Notes under the pieces: model-generated | What the model was told of the DNA's origin: nothing | Database searches by the model: none | What the model saw: only the letters and a program-made list of their open reading frames with translations | Part shown: piece by piece, positions 1 to 9,300 of the stretch | Numbering within the stretch: the first letter of the stretch is position 1 | How the letters are laid out: the number at the start of each line of letters is the position of its first letter | NCBI RefSeq assembly: GCF_000003815.2 | Contig: NC_049988.1 | Location: 7,040,702 to 7,104,701 of the forward strand | Length of the DNA stretch: 64,000 bases | Source of the DNA: Branchiostoma floridae | Taxonomy: Eukaryota > Chordata > Leptocardii > Amphioxiformes > Branchiostomatidae | Direction: 5' to 3' | Position numbers and translations under genes: made by a program

Positions 1-520
1 GACACTTTGTAGTTGAAGTAGATTAGAAGTAGAGTATGGCTGTTATGTTATGATGTAATGTTGTTTTAGAATCATGTAGTATATTGGTAGATCAAACATA
101 TTTTATTCAGTATCAGCATTAATGCAGCATTTAATACAGTGGTACTAGTAGTTACAGTATTGTCAGGATTCCATAGTGCTATCACTTTTACCGTGAATCA
201 TTTCAAGTTTGCAGGAACTTATTTTTGCGATAAGTGGGTAAAAGGAGGCATTTTGATTTGAGTTTAAAGGAATACAGAAGACTGCACGTGTTTTCCTTGG
301 TGAGGGTGCACTGCAAACATAAAACCAATATTTTGGGTTTTACAATATTATCAGTTGAAGACTTTTTAAACATTGTGCCTTTTTGTGTTGTGTTCAATAG
401 ATGGTGGTGGTGTATATCCTTATACAATACTTAGTTAGATAACAGTTAAAAGAATATGTTGGAGCCCCCCTCCCCCTTCTATTGTTTGAGGTATGCATCA
501 TCTACCCTTTTTCCCCGCAG
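1..520 (+). other. DCAF7 intron sequence (upstream part)
   Basis: No coding signal was seen. This is the tail of the intron before the first DCAF7 exon in the window; it ends in a pyrimidine tract and an AG acceptor at 519-520. Upstream DCAF7 exons must lie beyond the left edge. Confidence 0.7.
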
Positions 521-1788
521 GTGTACGATATCGCGTTCAGCCGTGCGGGTGGCGGGAGGGACATGTTCGCTTCCGTCGGGGCCGACGGTTCTGTCCGAAT
601 GTTCGACCTTCGACACCTGGAACATTCCACCATCATCTATGAAGGTCACTACAATGTCAAATATCTATTGAATTTTCAAGTTGGTGCATGTATATAAAGG
701 GTTCATTAATTGTTCTGTACTAGAATATTGCATTACGATTATGAAGTTCTTAAATTAGAAGATTGGTTGTTTCCCATAAGGTTAATTAGATTAACAATCT
801 GAAGATCACTTAGTGGTACTTCCCCAGTAGGTTAATTAGATTAACAGTCTGAAGATCACTGATTGGTTGTTGGCCATGTTTCAGACCCCGCCCACCACCC
901 CCTCCTGCGGCTCTGCTGGAACAAACAGGACCCTAACTACCTGGCCACCATGGCCATGGACAGTCTGGAGGTCATCATTCTGGACGTCCGAGTGCCCTGC
1001 ACACCTGTGGCCAGGTAAGTACTGGTCAGCAGCAGTAGCATGTATGCAGTCAGTGAACAAAAAGCCAATTAGTTCGAATGCTGGATGTGTTGCTCACCCG
1101 ACATGCACGCTACTGGAAAAGGTTACAGTCAGTCCTTTTGATAGGACGTTAAACTTTGCTCCACTGTTCATTGTGCTTATCAAAAAGAGCTAAGGCAAAT
1201 TTTCCCTGTTACAATGTAAATACTGTACATTACCTCTATCATGATACCAGTGGAAGATTAGGTCTTCTGTTCATTGAGTTCATCATCAAAATCTATGGAT
1301 ACTTTCTTGAGTTCTGCCCTTCTAAAGTTTCTAACAAAAAAGCCCCAGGCCTGCAGTTTTAAAAACAATTAGTGAATGCCATTTGAACTAAAGTACCTGT
1401 AGATAAATACTGTCGGAAAGATTTTGACACTTAAGCACTTAAAAGAAAAACGTACTATGGTGGAGATCAAAAATATGTAAATATATCTTACATGATAAAT
1501 GTCCCATGCAACCTAATGTTGACTGTGTGTGTTTCCTGTAGGCTAAACAACCATCGTGCCTGTGTGAACGGCATGGCCTGGGCGCCCCACTCCTCGTGCC
1601 ACATCTGCACGTCCGCGGACGACCACCAGGCGCTGATCTGGGACATCCAGCAGATGCCTCGCGTCATCGAGGACCCGATTCTCGCGTACACGTCTGACGG
1701 AGAGATCAACCAGATCCAGTGGGCCTCCACCCAGCCCGACTGGATCGCCATCTGTTATAACAACTGCCTTGAGATCCTTAGGGTGTAG
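521..1788 (+). CDS. DCAF7: DCAF7 (WDR68/HAN11), C-terminal exons, 5' end outside window
   Basis: Three exons, 521-644, 885-1014 and 1542-1788 (TAG stop), encode the last 166 residues of a protein whose human orthologue has 342. Junctions are phase 1 (GAA G|AC) and phase 2 (AG|G). The translation begins [18 protein letters not shown], continues through [19 protein letters not shown] and [18 protein letters not shown], and ends NNCLEILRV, nearly identical to vertebrate DCAF7. These are the C-terminal WD40 blades of a seven-bladed propeller. By family knowledge DCAF7 is a scaffold that binds DYRK1A/1B and HIPK2 kinases and can act as a DDB1-CUL4 substrate adaptor, in nucleus and cytoplasm. The donor after exon 521-644 is weak (GTCACT), but homology fixes the junction. 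The remaining exons lie upstream of the window. Confidence 0.96.
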
Positions 1789-3687
1789 GCTACGGGAATT
1801 GCCGCGTATCGTTTTTTGCTGCCTCCACGGGTTTCCAGGCTTCCACGCGCACTAAATCCTGGGTCTGGCAGCCATGTTGTTTCCTCCTGTGTGACCTTTG
1901 ACCTCAATTTGCATAATGAAGACTTTTGACAGATATGATAGGTTAGAATGTAATTGGGAAATGTTTGTGAGAAAATAGGATAGGAAAACTTTAAAACTGT
2001 CAGGAAACTGTGAAGGAAAAGATTGGAGTTAGTGTGGATGTTTGTAAAGGAAAAGTGTTTCCATATAAGGGAAAAAGAAATGTCAAATATGGGCAATTTC
2101 AAGAAAAACTAGGATTGTTTTTACTGGAAAAGTTTTGGATTTAGAATTAGCTAGCTTTTAGTTTATTGATAATTTTTGGTAAAGTAGGTAGGAAAAAAGA
2201 GCAGCTTCAAGTTCCATTGTCTGCAGTGTGACTACTGAGTTCAGAGGTTGTGCAGAAGAGATCAACATGGTGTCAGAACTAGAATTTGGTGTGTACTGTT
2301 ACCTCTCCTATATAATAATGGAGATGGTATGGGTACACGAAAGCTTGGGCCTATGGGAGAATGGACACAGAGGGTGCACTAGGGAAGGTAGGGAGGGGCT
2401 CCACCTCTCTCAAAAGCACTGACTACTCTAAAAACATCAAAACTTCCAATGGTTACATTTTGGCGACGCCTCAGTGGCGGTGCCTTTTTCATAGCATGAG
2501 TTGTGTTTGGGATTGAACAATCTGAAAAGGAAGAACTTATCTCTTTTGAAGGGGTGGTCAGGATCATTTTCCAAAATGGAAAAAAGTGTTACATAGTAAG
2601 TCTCAAAGCAAGGAAGGAAAGTGATCTTGACTACCCTTTCTAAGACTTTGAAATGGAATATACAAAAGTGCTGTTCAGAGGGAATTTTGAGGCCCCCAGT
2701 TTTCCCAGCCTTCCATGGTGTACCCTTGTATACAAAGTCTGTGTAGAGAACTTTGGTACTGTTGGTTTCAGTCTAAATCAAATCAATACAATAAATAATG
2801 CTTCTGAGGGTCCTTTGTTTCTGAGAGTCGCGCGTTGAAGGTTTATGCATGTCTAGCAAAACTTTGCTTCAAAGAAAGAGTTTCCTTAAATTATGATTGA
2901 ATCTTTGAAGTGTTTATTTTGGAGAGAGGATAGCATAAAGGTAGACTCAACAACCCTTGGTTGCAGTGAGCATATAATTTCAGCCTGAAATTCTAGGATA
3001 TTTTTTGCGTGGATTTTGTGAGTGTCCTGATTCAGTTGCAATTTACTATTGTGTAATGTAGCATATATATACTCACTATTTTGATCCTTGGCAAGTTTAC
3101 CTTGTTCAAAATTCCAATCTTCTCAGCACCAGCTTGTAAAGTTTACACAGAAGTCACCAAAGTGCACCTATTACAATTTCAACAATCTGATATTTCAGTG
3201 GAATCATCAATGTCAAATTCTTGGAAAATCTGGATGTGAGTTGACAGGTTGCTTCTGTAGTCATCTGTGCTGTCAATACAAAAAAAGTACATGTTTCCTG
3301 GGCTGGCTTACATCAGAATTCTAAAACTTTGTAGGTAGCAGTTTGATATGTCTTACTGTAGACCCTTTCCCAACTAAAAACAAACAAACCTAAAACCTAC
3401 TGTTGTGTTTTTCACACAACTTTGATAGATAACAGATAGGCCAAAAATAAGACTAATGTTTGACAACTCTTTAAAATATCCTTCAAAAATTAAGAAAAAG
3501 AGACTACCTCAGGCAGTTTCCACAGTGGAGAATTGCAAAATCTGAAACTAGTAAGTTACCAAAGGACGTTAGCACTAGACTTTGTTGTTTCCATGGTTAC
3601 GATTCCCTTCGGATTTCACCCCAAGGTTCTCAGGGCTGTTTTAGAGGAAGTGTGATGCATTATGGGATGTCTTCTGCAGGAAACATC

Positions 3688-3939
3688 CTGCAGGTTACCA
3701 TGGAAACTGCCTGCAGGTTGCCATGGAAGCTGCCTGCAGGTCATTATGGAAACTGCCTGCAAGTCGCCATGGAAACATCCTGCAGGTTACTTAGGAACCA
3801 GACTGCAGGTTACCATGGAAACTGACTGCAGGTTACCATGGGAACAGACTGCAGCTTTTCTTGGAAACAGTCTGCAGGTCACCATGGAAACAGACTGCAG
3901 GTTACTATGGAAACTGCTTGTTACCATGGAAACTGCCTG
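3688..3939 (+). repeat. 23-bp minisatellite, ~11 copies, each resembling an RFX X-box
   Basis: Units start at 3688, 3711, 3734, 3757, 3780, 3803, 3826, 3849, 3872 and 3895, plus a shortened last unit near 3917. The core is CTGCAGGTTACCATGGAAAC plus three bases. Because 23 is not a multiple of three, the open frames across it are not conserved coding sequence. Each unit contains a palindrome-like GTTACCATGGAAAC block that matches the RFX X-box consensus RYYNYY-N2-RRNRAC; 8 of 11 copies match fully by eye. Confidence 0.9.
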
Positions 3940-5630
3940 TGGATACAGGTGTATGTAAGACACAGTAGATAGGAGAATGTTGTTAATCCTTTGCATCATT
4001 GTACATTTTGTGTGGAGGGTTTATGTTCAAAAATCGTGTTAAGATGTTCCGTAAAGAAGGCCTTTGTTTCATTTTGGAAACTGCATCTGTTTTCTGGTAC
4101 TTTTGACAAGTTTTGAGCTAGGAAACACCTGATATGGAATCTTTGGACAGATTTATCTCTTGTCTACCTACATTGTACTACAGAAAGTCCTGAAATAGTT
4201 TGTTTAAAAGTTCTCCAACAAGTATTCTGGAAATGTATTGACTGAAAATATTCATAGTTCGGAAATTGGCAAGTTCTTGCTCAGTAATTGAAATCTGAAA
4301 CCTTTATTTACTATTCTCACATTATTGAAAATTGAACGCACAATTTCTTTTTGGAGTAAAAATAAAAAGGAGGAATTACAAGAAGAATGCATGCATATGG
4401 GACCAAGAACTCTACTGTGGGATTTTCTGGCAGTTCAATGACTAGATACAATTGTTACAAGAAAAGGGAAGTTTCAAAATATTTTTGTCTTTCAATTCGC
4501 AATATTTTTTACAAACCCCCCATTTCTCTCTATTGTAGGAAAGAATCTGATGTGTAATATTTCAGAAAAATGTTGTTTCAGAGCTGTTCTTGAGGATTGA
4601 TAATGAGAGAGCTTTGTTAATTCATTTCAGTTACTTACATTTTGTGTCTTACATGTACCATTGCTTTAAAAGAAATTAGGACTGTTTGAAAAAAGAAGAA
4701 GTTTAGTGGTCAAGAAAACTTGAAAAAAAAAATTATTTGTTTGCATGAAAAGAAAAGAAAAAGTTTGGGAATGTTATTAGGTTATTAGTTTATGTTGTAC
4801 GGGTAGGATCGAATTTTGTTTGAGTGCACTTATAATCTTACTGGAGCATAGATTCTGTTGCCTGCCTACGAAGGACCTATTTGCCAAGAATGTATCTGTG
4901 CAAGAAAACACAAGATCATACATTGTAGATAGAATTTCCATGCCCAACTGCTCAATAAGGTTGTTGCTGGTACTTTTCCAGCATAGCACATGTAGCTGTA
5001 AAAGAGTGGAGATATGACGACTTTTACAGTAACTTCTGTGTTGAATCTCTTACTAGTTAGTCCACAATCCCATTCGATGTGCACTTCTCATGTTGTCCAT
5101 GTTCTTGCCTAGCCTAGAGTCCATCCTATTCTAGCTCCTTTTCGCTCCACCGATTGCTTTACCACAGAATAGTTTGGGACCTGTTAGAGTATGGTAGTTT
5201 GATATTTGAATATTGGTCTGAACTGGAAGTGAAATTTCTGACTGTCTCCAAGTTTATGGTCATCTGCGCTTGCCCAATCATAACTTTCACTTGCCCTGGG
5301 CAATTGGGCTAATGGACTTGTTCATCCCTGACTCCTTACAATGAGAACTATTTAAATTTGATACCTGAAATGATTCACACCGTAACGGCAAAATGTTTGA
5401 ACGGGAAAGGGTTGCCGGAGTATTCTGTGGAGGGAAGCGATCGGGGGAATGGACTGGCACTAGACAAGGATGGATACCAGGCTGGTTCCCGTGGCTGCAA
5501 ACAAACATGATGATGATGATGATATTTGTATAGATCACTTCTCTACATGGGGTCAGTCGTTTTGAAGATGTGCCGTTTGAAAAAGTGTGTTGTTGATACT
5601 ATAGTGGTTATTTGTGAAGTGTGTTGATAC

Positions 5631-5636
5631 AATAAA
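5631..5636 (+). terminator. DCAF7: Candidate polyadenylation signal, DCAF7
   Basis: AATAAA followed about 35 bases later by a GT/T-rich stretch (TTGTTGTCTTTT). A second AATAAA sits at 5915-5920. Either could end the DCAF7 transcript; no transcript evidence is available. Confidence 0.45.
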
Positions 5637-6386
5637 ACTGTTTGTACACTCTTACAAATTCTTGCATTGTTGTCTTTTATTTGCAGTATGTAACATAAAG
5701 AAGGAGGATGGGTTAATTGATAAGTTAGACGGACAGACAGTTTCATGTTCAAGGTACAATATGCATTGTTCAGAAGAAAAGTGCACATTCTTCAAACAAT
5801 TTAATAGTGTTTTAGCCAGAAGCTTTATTTTACACAATTTTACACAACTTTGTCTTGTATGAAACAAAAATTATTTTGACAAAGCTGGTGTAATATCTGG
5901 AAATATTGACACAAAATAAAGACTAGGTAAGAACCTTGTCACAATAAGATGTGAACACATGTGCATAGAGCCTGGAGTTCAGAAAATGTATATTTCATTA
6001 AACCTTCAATATTGAAGCCAAAAATCTTGATATCTGTAAAACATACCACTGAAATGAAGACAGTAATGATGTAAATGGAATCATACTACCCAGTAATTCA
6101 ACTGACAAAACTAGTGCATTTAGCATGGCTTTTACTCCAGATTCTCTTGAACTGTGAAAGTTGACACTTTATTTTCATTCCACATGTATCATGACTAGCA
6201 GTATGTGTAATCATGTTTTCTCTGGTCTTTCATTTAATATCTTCAATTCCACAGAAAGATACTTCGGATTGAAATTTACTACATAGATGTTAGGAAATAT
6301 CTCCTATCTTACATGTGGAACTACTAGTTGACTTTATAAAGTATGTGAAGATAATGGTGCAAATTTTTCAATATTTTCTCCTCCAG
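5637..6386. other. Stretch between DCAF7 3' end and first identified ABITRAM exon
   Basis: No coding exon recognised. ABITRAM exon 1 (start codon and the first ~20-30 residues expected from vertebrates) should be here or in the preceding 4 kb, but no block encoding the expected tryptophan-tyrosine-containing segment was found. Confidence 0.4.
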
Positions 6387-9300
6387 ATGTACAAGGGAGA
6401 CATCGAGAGGACCTGTGCATATTGCAGCATTCTAACAAGTAAGGATACACATTGCATACACTAGAGATAACATAACTTGACTGGTAATATTTCAAGTAAA
6501 TTAACAGGTGCAATTTGAGGTAATACCGTTTGTAGCAGATAGGGGGTGCTGTGGTACAATTTCTGTTTCCACACCCCCATGCCAGCCTCACCCCTTAGCT
6601 TACTAGAGATGAATATTGAATCATCGTTTCTTCATCAAGGCTTCATAAATGAACTACATTTGCTTGGTTTTATAAATCCCTAGTTCCAAATACGCTTACA
6701 AAATGTTGACCAAGAGAAATTGCAGTAGGAACAATTTGACTGTGCCCCTCACCAGACAGGTACAATGTGGTCAATACAGACAGGCTTCTTAAGGTCTCAT
6801 TGATGAGTTTCTTCTTCCCATAGACTTCTTTGTTATAATTCGTGGTTTAAATGGGCGCGTTTATAATGAAGCTACGTGAAATTTCAGCAGATTTTTAATT
6901 CTATGTCGAGCACATTTACCCAAGGAGCTTTTATCTGATTTGTGATTTTATCTGATAAAAGCTCCTTGATTTACCCTATATCGTGGGAAAAAATTGCCAA
7001 CGTAAACTATACGTAGGAACTTTTTTTATAGCAATTACAAACTACGATTAGTCAATCCCCACAAAAGGCACTTTTTCGCTGCTAGTGTACAACCGCACCA
7101 CTCAGAACCCACGACTGTGTACCTCCGACCTAGCGCGCGGCTGCAAAACTTTACCTGCTAATGTCTTCAGTTACAAATAAGTTTTCACCAATCTAACTTT
7201 TGAGATCAGCTCCGCTGGCTAAAAGGGAATTTCTCACCGCTAAAAACATGCGTCCGTGCAGCCGTTCATTTTTGGCTCGGATCTCTTTTAGTAGGGGGGG
7301 ACATTAGTACAAACTTTTTGAAATACGCATCCTAAAATATGGAGATGATCTATATAAACACAGAAATCACAAAAATTAGGCAATTGTAAAACTCTAACCC
7401 CCCTGTACATACCCCCTGAAGTTTGGATACCCCCTCGCCATGTACTTGTGTGACGTTGCTAAGGTCTGCAAGCACTGACTGCATTACTTCAGTTCTTTTT
7501 TCACATTTTGTGTAATTAAATGATACAATACACTCCAAGATACCTTTCTATCAGGTTTTGGCTTAATATTCTTGGTTGCCATGGCAACAAGGCAGCAAGT
7601 ATTGGGGCGAATTTCCATTATTTGGCCAAAAACAGGGAAATCACGGTAGGACAGTAATTCGTCAAGTGCTGAGAATAACAAAGAGTACCCAAATCAACTA
7701 CAGAGTGTCTTTAGCTTCACAAGAATAGTGGTAAAATTTTCAGAAACTCGATGCCGAGGAATTGGGCAACTTCAAAAAGAAACATTGTTTCAAGGTTACA
7801 AAAACACAGTTTTTTTACCAAGCTTAAAACCAGTGTTTTTGTATATGTGTCGAGAAGTATGGACAGAAAAGCAACAGTTGACTGTTCTCTCTACTAGTAA
7901 GCTCTTTTGTACATGTACATACTATATCCAAGGCTCGAAATACTTTTTCTGCATACCTGGACTGTTGCAGGTAACATTTAAAAAAAGCCTGCACCCGACA
8001 AATTTTACCTGTACCACTCTGAATTTTGGAAGTATAGTTCATAGTAAAATTGTTCAGGAACCATTGCTATTTTTTCTTTTCTACAGAATATTACTTAATA
8101 TAGGTGGTAGTGGTAGCATTCAATGCTGCTAATAACAATCCACGTACACCTACATCATATAACGTTTATGTATAAAAACCTAGTACTTGGGACCAGTGCA
8201 TGTTACATGTAGGTGCAGGTAGACATCAAAAATATCTGCACAGCTCGAATTTTACCTGCACTAATCTGCACAGCTCCAATTTTACCTGCACCTAACCTGT
8301 ATATACCCATTACATGGACCAGTGCAGGTTAGGTGCAGGTAGACACCAGAAATACCTGCACAGCCCCAATTTTACCTGCACTAACCTGCATAAGCAGGTG
8401 GTATTTCGAGCCCTGATATCTGTCATTGTAAGCAAGATGCCTGCGATACTGAATTTCAACAATGTTTTATTGGTACATCTATTTACAACAGAATCAAAAG
8501 AACCATAGTCAAATTTATACTCATTGATGGTGTCAATGGCGTGTAACATTGTTCAAGTACAATTTTAGGTTGACCGCAGATGGAGTTTTCGTGGTTATCG
8601 GCAGTGACAGGGCTGTGTTCTTGAGTTGGGCCAGCTTTACACTTACAATATATCAACTTCTGATGTTGATGTGAAAGATCCATGTTGGGTTTTCAGGGTT
8701 TGTAGTAGGTATTTCACTATTTGTCTCTCTTCCAATCAACAGCAATGTTTACAATCTCTTTCTCATCGAGTCCTTGCTTCTTAAGCTCCTCTTCATTTCT
8801 CTTCCAAGCTATCAGAATCTCTGGTATCCTGCCTCCTTTCCTGACTTCTCTACTGTACTGTCTAAACAATCCAGGTTCTCTTCTCTTTTTCAGTACCACT
8901 TCAGATTGGTAATTGTGATTACCACTTGGACAATGGCACTACAGACTTCTTATTTCCTTGTCTGTTGGAACGTCTCCTTAGAGATAAACCCAAAGGCTGC
9001 ATCCTTTACCTCCAGCAACAGTGCTCGAAATACCCACTTGCACACTTGAAAATGTATTTTGGTTGGCGCAACGTAAGTCGTAATTTTAAATCCAGGTAGC
9101 GCAGTGGGCAACCTGAAATTTTTCAGTTGGAACACAACTTTCCCCCACCTACATGCATACGTATTTATTTCTTGATAGGATAAAACATAAGTTACATGTA
9201 ACTACAGGGGTGCCTAATAGGGGTGAGTAAACGGTACAGAAAATTCAGGTTCATGCAGGTGTGGTTCAGGTCCAGAGGTCCGGACGTGAACCTGGACCTG

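Larger units (their letters stand above)
1789..5636 (+). other. DCAF7: Probable DCAF7 3' untranslated region
   Basis: No credible coding exon follows the DCAF7 stop for about 4.6 kb. The stretch is AT-rich single-copy-looking DNA apart from the 23-bp minisatellite at 3688-3939. Vertebrate DCAF7 transcripts also have a long 3' UTR. The first well-placed AATAAA is at 5631-5636. The first exon of ABITRAM may also lie in here or just beyond, but I could not find it. Confidence 0.5.

Noticed and set aside
3662-3958. 98-codon open frame across the minisatellite
   Set aside because: The repeat unit is 23 bp, so the peptide does not repeat in register. The frame is open only because the unit lacks stops.
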